Assembly: GCF_004193775.1 (NCBI RefSeq)
Contig: NC_041016.1
Span: 36,533,933 to 36,597,932, forward strand
From: Glycine soja
Taxonomy: Eukaryota; Streptophyta; Magnoliopsida; Fabales; Fabaceae
Length of the DNA: 64,000 nt
Reading direction: 5' to 3'
Each line of letters begins with the position of its first letter. Position 1 is the first letter of the stretch. Below the pieces are notes generated by a model that saw nothing but the letters and a program-made list of their open reading frames with translations, ran no database searches and was not told where the DNA came from. The translations under genes were made by a program, and so were the position numbers. Shown here in pieces: positions 45,784 to 56,449 of the stretch.

Positions 45784-46260
45784 TTAAACTGGGGAATTGG
45801 TGAGAGCAACAACTTCTCCAGATGATGAATAAGAAAGATTAGCAATTCCTCCAATTGGGGAAACAGGGGGGTCAGCTGTTTCTGCAGTTGGTGAATCAGG
45901 AAGAGCAGCTGGTTCATCTGATGATGCGTCAGAAATGACAATCAGAGTAGGAGATGGGGAAACTGCTTCAAGCTCAGGCAAAGAAGGTGGATTCACCACT
46001 GGAGATTGTGGGTTAGCTGGCTCTGAATTGACCTGCACATGTGTGGGCTCAGGCGGAGCAGCCTCGTTGGGTCTCACCAATGGAAGTTGAGCTTCAGGCC
46101 AGGCTACTTGCTCAAGAAAATGTTCCATAGATATGATTGGCCTATTGTGAACTAAAGTTAGTGAACTTTGGACATCCTGTCCTACAGTTACTGGCAGAGG
46201 AGCTAGAGTGGATGACGAAGGGATGTCCTCCGTTCTAGCTCTTTTTCTTGATTCCATCTG
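45784..46260 (-). pseudogene. N-terminal part of a retroelement accessory ORF (MESRKRARTEDIP start)
   Basis: The open frame begins MESRKRARTEDIPSSS at about 46257 and continues VHNRPIISMEHFLEQVAWPE, then becomes Pro/Ser/Glu-rich (PEPTHVQVNSEPANP, ALPDSPTAETADPPVS) to a stop at 45784. The basic start resembles the plant retroelement ORFs that carry the putative plant transposon domain (PF20167), as also seen at 62778. That domain is not present here, and the rest is low-complexity. It may be a truncated accessory ORF, and its function is unknown. Confidence 0.45.
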
Positions 46261-46329
46261 TAACAAAAAAGAACTCAAAATTCCTTAGACCAAAATCATT
46301 CAAGTTAAACAACAACAATAAAGGCTATA

Positions 46330-48115
46330 ATTAACAATAGGCGCTTAGCGGGATATAGCTCGCTCAGCACGCCCTGAGAAACATAACATGTCAGCTTTGC
46401 TAAAGCTAAGCTCGCTTAGCCTAAAAGTTGTCATGATGAAATGCGCTTAGCTCAGGTAAACTCGGTTTAGCGCAAGGCTTACAACACAAAATTTTCCAAG
46501 TTACTTTGGCTTAGCGATTCAGCCTCGCTTAGCCACAGATAGTTCAGCAAGAGGATGAGTGTTCATCCTCAAAAGATGAATTCGCTTAGCGCGGTAAGCG
46601 TGCTTAGCGAGTTCTTCAGAAAAACGCTTACATACAATGAGTATTGAGGAACTCACTTAGCGCAGCATGCTCGCTTAGCGAGTTCATTGCATTTTCCAGA
46701 AAATGCAGAAAACGCAGTTCGTTTTCTTGCATTTTTCAAGCCTCTAAAAGGCATATCAAACATGCAATGCGCGTGTCATACTCAATACAGTTAAAACTCT
46801 ATAAATTAATAATGTCAGGACCGGAGAAATTTATCAATTTAGAGAGTTATTAATTTATCAATAAATTAATAATTATTAATTTATCAATAAATTAATAATT
46901 ATTAATTTAAAGAGTTTTTAAGTAATTATACTGTACATACCAAACAAAAAGGCAAATTAGTCTATGCCTCTTAGAATTACGTTGCAGCAAACCTTGGGAC
47001 TCAACGTAAATTAGTAACTTTTCTTAGAATTACGTTGCATTGAATTGATCATATTTCAATAGAGTGCAATATATTTTTTTCAGTTTCTATGAATTATTAA
47101 TTTATGATTTTCTTGGGACCGAAAATCATAAAGGGATCTCAGGAAAAATTATTATCTTATTATTTTATCGAGTTTTTCAATTTTTTACATTGGTCCAAGT
47201 TGGGACCGGATAAATTTATTATTTTAGAGAGTTTATTAATTTACCGAGTATTAATTTAAAGAGTTTCTACTGTACAGTATACAAGCGTATATAGTCCTAA
47301 TCTTAAACTAAATCTAACAAAACATAAAAACCCTAAAAATCTAAAACTACAATTGAAGTCTTATACCCTAAAGTTAAGACAAGAAAAAGAGAAAAAGAAT
47401 CAAGAAACTTACTTGGATGGTGTATGGTTGATGCTCTGAAGTTGAAAATGCACAAAAAAAGCATAGATGCAAAATGTGCAAATTTTTGGAGAGAAAAATT
47501 GTAGAGACAAAGTTTTCGGAATCTGGCAAATGTGAGTGTAACTGTTGTTACACTCACTTAAGAATTTTTTTGATACTCTCGCTTAGCGGACCCGCGCACT
47601 TAGCCGACGTTTCAAATTCAAAATCAGTTTTTTTTAACACACAAACTAGACTTAGCGCGAGGATCAGATTGCTTAGCAAGGTTTGCAGATCCGAAAAGCT
47701 GCAACTCTCGCTAAGCCAGACTCTGGATGGCTTAGCTAAAGTGATGCATCTTAAGTACAGAGGAGCATGCGCTTAGCTGATAAGGACTCGCTTAGCGCGC
47801 ATATTGCTGCAATGAATCTCGCTTAGCTGCCAGGACTGGCGTTTAGCTTCATTGACCTCAGTTATGGCCGTAAGGAATTGTGCTTGGCGACAATAGGTCA
47901 CGCTTAGCCAAGGATAAGCTGTTGCTTAGCGATCAGGCTGAAGCTTAGCCGAATTCAGATTGAATTGAAGTTAGCTTAGCTCAACCTTGGCCAGCTTAGC
48001 GGACAAAATCAGCCTTAGATGCAAGGGTTGGGCGCTAAGCTCTTAAGACTTACGACTTAGTGCATGAACAAAGATGCGCTTAGTGCGAGGATTCCGCTTA
48101 GCAAAAAGACTATTT
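46330..48115 (-). repeat. Dense array of CTTAGC/CGCTTAGCG words
   Basis: By eye about 26 CTTAGC or GCTAAG words in about 1.3 kb once the MITE at 46788-47272 is excluded. Nearly all point the same way (CTTAGC on plus), spaced irregularly 15-70 bp and embedded in otherwise dissimilar sequence. It fills the place where RT to integrase would be. The same word marks the U3 of this family's LTRs. Confidence 0.8.
46788..47272. mobile_element. Emigrant-type (pogo/Tc1-mariner) MITE, 485 bp
   Basis: Terminal inverted repeats CAGTTAAAACTCTATAAATT (left) and CAGTAGAAACTCTTTAAATT (right, complement), flanked by TA on both sides (46786-46787 and 47273-47274). The ends closely match the CAGTAAAACCTCTATAAATT type known for Emigrant in Arabidopsis. 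A small AATAATTATTAATTTATC duplication lies near 46860-46910. Confidence 0.85.
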
Positions 48116-48411
48116 TTCAGAAAAATGTTTTCTATATTATTTTTCAGTCCTTTATCCAAGAAATTGAAACCCTTATGTTAAACATTCAAAGATAGGTTGA
48201 TATACTCCTATGTACAGATCAGACAACAAGTTCCAAATGATTAAATGCATGAAAAACAAAGATAACAAAAATTAAAAACTGTGTTGCCTCCAAGGAAGTG
48301 ATTCTTTAACATCATTAGCTTGACGCTTTTACCTCACTGGGTGATCTTATGTTTTGGTTCTTACTTTCAGAACCTCTTAACCTCCTTCCATTACCTGTAA
48401 GCAAACATGTG

Positions 48412-48774
48412 TTATGGAGCAAGCTTGTCTGCAACAAACAAATCAAAATCAATTTTCTGATCTTCAAAACCTAGCTCCAGCTTCCTCTTCCCTATATCAA
48501 CTATGCATCTTGCGGTCAACATGAATGGCCTTCCCAATGTTACAGGGATGTCAGTATATTTAGAGATATCCATTACCACAAAGTCTGCTGGGAAGATAAA
48601 ATGTTTTACTCTGACCAACACATCTTCAATTACTCCATATGGCCTGGTAATGGAGCGATAAGCTAATTGTAAAGTCATTTGAGCGGGCATTATTTCTAAC
48701 TCTCCCAATCTTCTGCACATGGAGAGTGGCATCAAATTGATACTGGCTCCCAGGTCAATAAGAGCTTTTCCCAC
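48412..48774 (-). pseudogene. Retropepsin-like aspartic protease domain of the Athila-like element
   Basis: The frame reads GKALIDLGASINLMPLSMCR, the DxGAS-type active-site loop of plant gypsy proteases, then KHFIFPADFVVMD and DIPVTLGRPFMLTARCIVDI, the flap and second strand. In the parent element it would be fused to gag upstream and RT downstream. Here the upstream join has a TAA, and shortly after KIDFDLFVADKLAP the frame ends with no RT following. Whether the protease was active is doubtful given the broken polyprotein. Confidence 0.8.
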
Positions 48775-48987
48775 ATTGACTTATCCAATTGAACAAGGAA
48801 TAGTTACACTCCCAGGATCTTTATGCATGGGTGGAAGAATCTTCTGGATCACAGCACTACAATTTCCTTCCACTATGATGTTTTCCTGATGAATATATTT
48901 ATGCTTCCTTGTTAACGTATCTTTCAAAAATTTAGAGTAGAGTGGCATCTACTGCAAAGCTTCTCTGAAGGGCATGGTTATTTCTAG

Positions 48988-50567
48988 TTACCTGAAAATA
49001 TCTAAAAATCTCGCTAGATGACGATCTTTTTCTTTCTTAGAAGGTACCACAGGATATGGTACCTCCACAAACCTTTTACTCCTTGTCATCACAACTTTGC
49101 ATTCCTCCTTGGGATTTTGTTCTGTATTTGCCACAAAATTGTTGGATGACTTGTCAGCTATCAGCTTGGCCAGTTGTCCCACCTGGACCTCAAGGTTCGT
49201 CAGTGCTGACTCAGTGCTTTTATGATTTGACATTGTTACCTGCATAAACTGAGTCAAGGTCTCCTCCAGCTTAGTAGTTCTCTGGAATATGTTAGGTCCT
49301 TGTTCGATTGGCTTGTTTGAAGGCCCATTCTGGTCTTTGTTGAACTGATTGCAGGGTGTGTCCTCCACTATCCTTGTTGATTATAGGGACCCTGCTGAAA
49401 GCCTGAAAATCCTCCTTGAGTATACCCTTGTCGCTATTGATTTCCCATATAATGAATTTCTTGAGTGTTTGCTTCCGTGGGAATACATTGGCCTTTTTCA
49501 TGAGCCTCACCACAGATGGTACAACCTGTAACCTACAAAACATAAGAGTGTGTAGGTTGACCCATAGACATCTTAGTTGGCAACTTACCAAGTGTTTCTG
49601 TTAAAATCTCAAGTTGCTTTGAAAGCAACTTGTTCGTTGCCAATAAAGCGTCATGTGATGACAGCTCTATCAAGCTTTTCTTCGTGGGTTGGTGGGTTCT
49701 GTCTCGTAGAATGGTATGATCACTGGCTAACATGTTCTCAATTAGCTCAGTTGCTTCTTTCGGGGTTTTCAGTTTTATCTTTCCCCCTGCAGAAGCATCT
49801 AACAGTTGCTTGGTTTGTGGTCTCAGTCCATCTATAAACATATTCAATTGGATTGGCTCAGAAAACCCATGAGTGGGAGTTCTTCTTAACAAGCCTCTAA
49901 ATCTCTCCAATGCTTCACTCAGAGATTCATCAGGAAACTGATGAAATGAAGAGATTGCAGCTTTCTCTTCTGCAGTCTTGGATTCTGGGAAGTATTTCTT
50001 TAGGTACTTTTCAACAACTTCTTCCTAGGTTTTCAGACTGTTGCCCTTGAATGAGTGGAGCCACCTCTTGGCTTCTCCTGCCAATGAGAATGAGAAAAGG
50101 CTGAGCCTAATAGCTTCGTATGGTACACCGACAATCTTAACACTGTTACATATTTCAATGAATGTTGCCAAGTGTTCATAGGGGTATTCATTAGGAAATC
50201 CTTGAAATAAGTTCCCCTGTATTAAATGAATTAAGGAATGTGGATAGTTGATGTTGTTAGCTTGTACTTTAGGGCGTGCATTGTTGGTGAAAAATTATGG
50301 TACTACACTACTTGAATAATCCTCAAGGGTAATCCTCTGGTCATGCTCTTCTGCCATGGTAATGGTTTCAGGTAATTGAGTGGCAGATTCCCTTGATGAT
50401 GGTGAATCAGGTGATAAAAAGTCAAAGAAATGAGTCTCCTCCTCAAGAATGGATGCAACTGTTCTGTCTTGCAGAAGTTTCCTTCTCCTCTCGGCACTGT
50501 TCCTTCGCAATGTAGCTTCAATTTCTAAGTCCAGAGGAACTAAATTGCCTGTGGGAGATCTATGCAT
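48988..50567 (-). pseudogene. Gag of the Athila-like element, broken by stops
   Basis: It begins near MHRSPTGNLVPLDLEIEATL at 50567. In-frame stops: TAA at 50297-50295 (after SSSVVP) and TAG at 50027-50025 (where Trp is expected, KT*EEV). Between and after these lie the retrotransposon gag domain (SLAGEAKRWLHSFKG; FHQFPDESLSEALERFRGLL) and the helical C-part (FIDGLRPQTKQLLDASAGGK, about 49830-49780; ETLTQFMQVTMSNHKSTE, about 49260). Gag would assemble the virus-like particle of the retrotransposon. With two or more stops and frame changes, no full product is possible. Confidence 0.85.
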
Positions 50568-50714
50568 ATACAATACTAGCAGAACAACGGTTATCCAGTT
50601 AAACAAGAAAAGACAAATAGGGATTAAGAACAAATATTCACAAAAACAATCAAGGAATAACAAATAAAGAATAGACACCTAAAAACGAGCTAACTTCCCA
50701 AATAAAAAGAAGTT

Positions 50715-50731
50715 TCCTGGCAACGGTGCCA
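50715..50731 (-). other. Primer-binding site, tRNA-Asp type
   Basis: Minus-strand TGGCACCGTTGCCAGGA, six bases inside the 5' LTR. It resembles the TGGCGCCGTTGCCGGGGA complement of tRNA-Asp common in Athila-type elements, with a few changes. Confidence 0.75.
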
Positions 50732-50737
50732 AAAACT

Positions 50738-52131
50738 TGTTCGGCTTTCGGCAAGTGCACCAGATCGCACAAGTAGTATAAAACGGTAAGAACCGAGTAT
50801 CGAACACTTGGGGAACTTGTGTTATTTGGTAAGCTATTTCAACAAATAGGTGTCTGGTGTGTAAAGGTAAGTGTGAATATGAACAGGTGTATAAACTATC
50901 TGTGCAAAAAGAAAGAAAATCACGCTAGAGAAATGATGTGTAAAAACAAGTAGAGAACACGTTGGTCTTCCAAATAGGTGCCTGAAGCTAAAAGGAGATT
51001 CTCTATCTAACAATGCTCATGTGTTCTTATGGTGTCTCTTGAGATACTAAACCCCGATTCCTCATGATAGTTTAGCCTAATCCTGATCAAGCATCGTCCG
51101 TAGATTCCTCTTGTAAGACTAAACTCAACCAGGACCGCATTAAGACACACATACTCAACTAAATTATCGCACCCTGATTCCTCGTGAAAGCACGACAACT
51201 CAGCCCTGCACTATCAAGGACTTTATAGTCAGATCAGTTTCCACTATTTAATAACCCTAACAAAGCATGCATCTACGCGACCAAGGTAAAGGCATACTGG
51301 AATGAAAAGCAGATAGCACAGAGAACACACAAAACATCATTAAATAGATAGAAATATATTTATATTAGGTACCTACAAGGAAGATCCAACAGAGGATTTA
51401 GCTTTCCATACCAGGAAGCCTTCTTAACAACAAAGTGAAGAACAAGATGAAAGATTGCATATATACAAGTGGTGAGGATGTCTCCTTCACCTCTAGGATC
51501 TAACAATCACTCACAAACTCATCTCACGCTCTAAACCGGCTCCTACTTCAAGCTCTAGTATCTGCAGATCTTCACATAGCAAAATCTCTCAAAACTCTCT
51601 GGACTTGGACCTCTCTCTCTCTAGAAACCCTAGACATGCAAAGCTCTGAATCCCAGTCCAAACTCCGTTTCTAAAATCTGATTTCAGGCTTAAATAGGTG
51701 GCCTTGTTCGTGCTCGTGCACTTAGCGCACTTATGGACCGCTTAGCGCATGTTAGTGATTTTTGGCTTAGAGCGCCTTTCTCGCTTAGCGGATGAACTAA
51801 AGCGGTGTGCTTAGTGAGATGAAGCGGTGTGCTTAACGAACCTGTATAACTCATATTCTTCCTGAGTCTTCCTTGCGCTTAGCGGACACTCCCTAAGCCA
51901 GTAGAGTGGCTTAACGAGAAGGTGAAAAACAATACTTACCAAAGCTTGCCTAATTAACTTGAAATTGTGAGAAAATGATTATTAAATACACATAATGAAA
52001 ATACTAAGTATTTATTACCTATACTTAACAGAAAATACTTATAACACTATAGAATAATTATAAATTGGGAGAGTTTGATACAATTTATACAAGTTTTATA
52101 CACAAAAGTTAGTCGTTTTCACCGACTAACA
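50738..52131 (-). repeat. 5' LTR of the Athila-like element
   Basis: 1,394 bp, plus-strand TGTTCGGCTTTCGG to CACCGACTAACA. Contains CGCTTAGCG-type words at 51718-51912 and a TATTTAA-like box nearby. Confidence 0.93.
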
Positions 52132-52136
52132 ATTGT

Positions 52137-53392
52137 TTCATCTCGCAACTCACAAAGTTAGATGTTTTGCATGTAACACTATTTTTTTTAAAGACAAGTT
52201 CTATCATTGAAGTATTATATTGCTTAAAGAATTGAAAAAGAGAAAAATTATTATTAAAATGTGGAAAATTATATTTTCATGATTTTTTATATTCTTTTAT
52301 GATCTTTATAATAAATATGATTCTTTTTTATCTGTTAATATTAATTGTTAGTAGTTAGTTTTTTTTACAACATTATATATTAAATGATTGGTTTATAAAT
52401 GTATATGGAGTAGGTGATACCAGCGCGCCTAAGAAATTCTCCTACATGCATATCAAAGTAACCGGAGTAGGTGATAGCATCTTGTTAGCTTGATCAAATA
52501 TAACCAAGTCAACACTCAGGTTTGAAATCTTTCCCAAGTCGTTACATCTTCTATAATTGAGTAAAAGTTTTATTAGATTAAATGTTGTAATTGCTCAAAT
52601 CAATTTTTAAAGAAAAAAGGTTTATGACAAATAATAAATCAGGTTTAAAATTTAAAATTGTAAAACAAATGAGGCCTATTTAAGATGGGCTTAACTTAGC
52701 AAATTTTGTTGAATCCTAGCCTAATGTGCATTCCACGTTGAACCAAATTAGGTGTTTCAATTTTAGCAAATAGTCCAACTTCTAAGTTTTGATAAGAGAG
52801 GATGAAGACTAATATAGCATTCAATCCATAGGGCCAGATTATAAATACAAAGAGATTTATTAAAGTACCCCCAATTTTTTTTTAGTTTAAATACGTTAGC
52901 AAATTAATTTTTTATATCAGTATGTTAGTAAATTATAAGTAAAGATTATCTTTTTGTACATAAAATAATTAGAGACTATTTTAAAATACAAAGAGATTTA
53001 TTAAAGTACCGCCAACTTGATAGAAGGCATGTATCTCCTCGAAGGTACTCACCAACTCCAAATACTAGAGGCCGCTAGATCATCTGTGGTCAGACACAAC
53101 ATCTTTATACTTCTTTTTGCTCCTTATTTTGTATGCATCCTTTAGTTTTTGTTGGCATTGACTGTCTATTATTGTTCTTCTTGCAAGTAAATGTATATTA
53201 AAATTAAAATATGCTATATTTAAGAGATAAAACTGTTAATTTCATAATTCCATTTAGAGAGAAGGAATTTGCATTGATTTGGGAGAGGCAGCCTTTGCAT
53301 TGGTTTGGAAATTCTGTAAAATATTTCTTTCACAAATATGTGTAAAATTCCCTTGTTTGTTATGTAAAATAGCATGTTTGTTTTTATACATG
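52137..53392. other. Spacer, possibly intron of a disrupted gene
   Basis: No domain recognised. A direct repeat of about 30 bp beginning ACAAAGAGATTTATTAAAGT occurs at 52848 and 52988. Confidence 0.4.
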
Positions 53393-53920
53393 GAACTCTG
53401 TGCAACTGAAGAAAGTAGATTCAGATATCAGCACTCTTCAGTATGAAAAATTCCAGCTAGAGGTTAGTTTTTTAATCTCTTATATTTGCATTTCTCAAGT
53501 TATCCTTGTGTTTTGTCTTTGTTAGTTTGTCTGTTAAAAATATTGGTTATCTAATGTTTAACACCTAGTTTTTTCATAAGTTTACTGTGGACTTCCAAAT
53601 CATTTACTGAAGGGTTTCTACTAAAACTTATTCTTTGATTTCGTAGCATAATGAATTATGATGCTTCCTGCCTTTTTAAGGAATTGACTAGGTTTTAGTT
53701 TTTAATTTGTTGAGATTTGTACTTTATCTTCACTAACCATCTCAGCTTGTTATAAGGATTTTGCTATACACTAATGGTATCTTTTGATCCATGTGCTACC
53801 TCACTTAGTGGGAAAACTTGCTTGCTGTAATATAAATTTCTATTGTATTTTTTTGGATTATAAATGATATGCCAACTTTTTGTTCAGGAGATTTTTGCAA
53901 AGCTTACCCAAGTACAAAAA
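53393..53920 (+). other. Two exon-like pieces of an unrecognised coiled-coil gene
   Basis: 53393-53461 reads WNSVQLKKVDSDISTLQYEK then FQLE before GTTAGT. After an intron-like gap, TTTTTGTTCAG is followed by GAGATTTTTGCAAAGC (EIFAKLTQVQK). The heptad-like residues fit a coiled coil. The second piece runs into the CACTA-like fragment at 53935. The family cannot be named from this. Confidence 0.3.
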
Positions 53921-53934
53921 ATATTTTTTTAAAA

Positions 53935-54073
53935 AAATAATACATTCTAAGACGGTCGTTAAAAACCATCGTCGTAGACGCGTTCTTTTCTACGACATCT
54001 ACTACGACGACGGTCAATAACCGACGTTGTATGTAGCAAATAACCGATGTAGAATGACGTTTTTGCAGTAGTG
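53935..54073. mobile_element. CACTA-like terminal fragment with CTAAGACGG / ACGACGACGG words
   Basis: TTCTAAGACGGTCG, ACGACGACGGTCAATAACCG and AATAACCGATGTAG precede the end GACGTTTTTGCAGTAGTGC, whose complement CACTACTGCAAAA matches the left end of the MITE at 19231. Confidence 0.55.
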
Positions 54074-54717
54074 CATACACATACAAATGCAAGTAATTTA
54101 TAATGGGATCTGAGCCAACAACTAACTATTGGAGTTTTTAAAAAGATTATATATATGCGGTATATTAATTAATAAACTGAAACTGAGGGATTTCAATCTC
54201 AAAAGTGTAAGAAATTCACAACTGATTATGAACTAAGGGATTAACATAAATGAATATCGGTACTAGTGCTACTAAGGAAAGTAGGCAGCAAAAAAAGTTA
54301 AAGTTCTTCTTTAACCTTATATGAATAAACAACGACTAGCTTTGTTTAGTTAATCTCTCCATCAAACACTTACTTCTAGGATGAGTCTATTTTTTTGTAT
54401 CTTTTTCAAGGATTTCTTATCCTTACTTCTAATCCAAAGGAAGGGAATTCAACATTGAATATTTTTTCCTCACAAAGCTCATCCTAAATTATAATTTATT
54501 AGTGATCTGGAGCATGCTATATGAGTATAACTTATATAACAAACTTAAGGAGATTTTTGAGCAGTTGATCTCATATCCTCCACAACTCCCTCCCAATCAG
54601 AGTTTAGCTTCTCCTCTCTGAAACAAATAACATCAAGATAAGACACGTACTAAGTGTAGCATACACTATAGTATATTTTACTGCAATACTGTATTTGTTC
54701 CATGTGAAGAGACAAAT
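54074..54717. other. No recognised feature
   Basis: AT-rich spacer. Confidence 0.4.
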
Positions 54718-54845
54718 TGATGTAGCTCCATGTGAAGCATGTAGGCCTTGGATCTTCTTCATCAATGGAGTCATTTGCTTCTTGAGGATCAATGATAGCG
54801 GAATTGGAGAAGGAAGAAAGATGATTGGAGAAGTGTTCACTTTCC
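54718..54845 (-). mobile_element. Degraded LTR end related to the 31350-36885 family
   Basis: The minus strand reads TCCATTGATGAAGAAGATCC, then AGGCCTACATGC and GGAGCTACATCA, matching the last ~100 bp of the 964 bp LTRs with several changes. Only the U5 end is left. Confidence 0.6.
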
Positions 54846-54870
54846 TATATGGTTCCTTTTTCTCTAATTT

Positions 54871-55926
54871 TTAACAAATATATTCAAGGGAAATGAAATA
54901 CCGGAAAGCACACTGGGTTGTCAAGTATTTAAAATTAAAACGAAGTGATCCGAGTATCGAACTCAGGGAACTTGCTTATTAGATAGAGTTTTATTCAGAA
55001 GTAAGGCATTATTGGAACAAACATTGATAATTGATGGTTAAAAACAGAAATAAACTAATTCTATGGTAAAAACAGTAAATGCAAGTAAGTAAAAGTTGAC
55101 AGCAATAGGTAAAAAGCGTTGGGTCTTTCTAACAAACAAGTTGATGCATATGAAGATATTTCTCTAATTAATCATGTTCTTGTGTTCTATGTTGTAGCCT
55201 AAAGTACTAAACCTCGATCCCTTGTAAGTTTAGATTAATTTAACCTAAGCTTCATCCGCAGATCCCTCTTGTAAGACTAGGCTTAACTTAAACAACATTA
55301 TCATCACAGCATATTCAGAAAACCAAAACCCCACAATCCATCCCTGGTAATGTAGTTATTTAGTCCTACTTCTATCAAGTTCTAAGGCAACAGTACATTT
55401 CCCAATGCTAAAGTCACCTAACAGTACACACAAGTGGGTGATCAGACCAAGAGCATGCAATAATTAAGCATTGAAAGAAGCATTGAACACACAAAACACA
55501 ATTAATTAGATATGAAAAGTAATTACATCAATTGTTCATTAGAAATCCCCAACTAGAGTTTTTAGCCAGCTATACAAGGAAACCCTAACACAAATGAGAT
55601 AGAGAGTATAGAATAATTATTGCTTACACAAGAAAGGGGATCCCTCCTCCTCTTCTTAGCACCTCACAATCACTCTAACACTCACTAATCTCTCTAAAAA
55701 TGTAGAACCCTAGGCTTCTCTGCATAGTTGCTCCTCTTTGTTGCCTCCAGAGCACTATTCTCGAAGTCTGTGCAAAAATATGCAGCTCTGGTCTCTCAAA
55801 ATCGTACCCTAATTCTGACAATTCAGGCTTAAATAGGATCTGAAATTGTGACGTCGCGCTTAGCGCCACCCTCACACTTAGTGGTGGATTTTCCATGTGG
55901 TTACTTTTTGTTCCACTTTTTCTTCA
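54871..55926 (-). mobile_element. LTR relic A related to the Athila-like LTRs
   Basis: Contains GATCCGAGTATCGAACTCAG, CCTCGATCCCTTGTAAGTTT, AGATCCCTCTTGTAAGACTA and, near its end, CGCGCTTAGCGCC, which parallel the layout of the 43023 and 50738 LTRs at low identity. It begins and ends with the phrase CAAATATATTCAAGGGAAAT, shared with relic B. Confidence 0.55.
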
Positions 55927-56449
55927 TACAAATATATTCAAGGGAAATCCCGTTTGCCAAAAAGTACACCGGATCGTCAAGTATTTAAAAATTAAAACGG
56001 ATGAATCCGAGTATCGAACACAGTGAACTAATGTTAGCCTGAGTTAAGTTCAGAAATAAAGCATTGTTGAGAGAACATGTATGATTGATAATTTCAAACG
56101 GAAATTAAACTAAACCTTTATGCTAAAAACTATAAAATGCAACGTAAGTAAAAGTGTCAGCAGTAGGTAGAAATGTTGGGTCTTTCAAATAGACAAGTTG
56201 ATGTATATAAATATATTTCTCTAATCAATCATGCTCTTGTGTTCTATGTTGTAGCCTAAATAACTAAACCTCGATCCCTCGTCAGACCGAATCAATCCAA
56301 GCTTCGTCCTTAGATCCCTCTTGTGGGACTAGGCTTAATTTAGGCGGCCCTCTTAGGTTTAGACTAACTTAAACTGAGGTTTGTCCGCAGATCCCTCTTG
56401 TAAGACTAGACTTAGCTCAAGCAGCTTATGAAAGTTTAGCCTAATTTAG
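55927..56449 (-). mobile_element. LTR relic B, tandem to relic A and truncated
   Basis: The first ~500 bp repeat the first part of relic A (CGTCAAGTATTTAAAA, CGAGTATCGAACACAG, CCTCGATCCCTCGT). It is cut at 56449 by the next LTR. Relics A and B together look like a tandem duplication about 1,056 bp apart. Confidence 0.55.

Larger units (their letters stand above)
43023..52131 (-). mobile_element. Athila-like Ty3/gypsy element (9,109 bp) lacking reverse transcriptase and integrase
   Basis: LTRs at 43023-44438 (3') and 50738-52131 (5'), read on the minus strand from TGTTAGTCGGTGAAAA to GCCGAACA. ATTGT flanks both ends (43018-43022 and 52132-52136). The primer site beside the 5' LTR is of tRNA-Asp type, and a polypurine tract lies beside the 3' LTR. 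Gag and protease are recognisable. Then come 2.1 kb of CTTAGC-rich non-coding DNA with a MITE, and an unrelated-looking ORF. No RT, RNase H or integrase. The LTRs differ visibly by several per cent plus short indels, so the insertion is older than the 31350 element. It lies downstream of the DUF1195-like exons. Confidence 0.93.
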
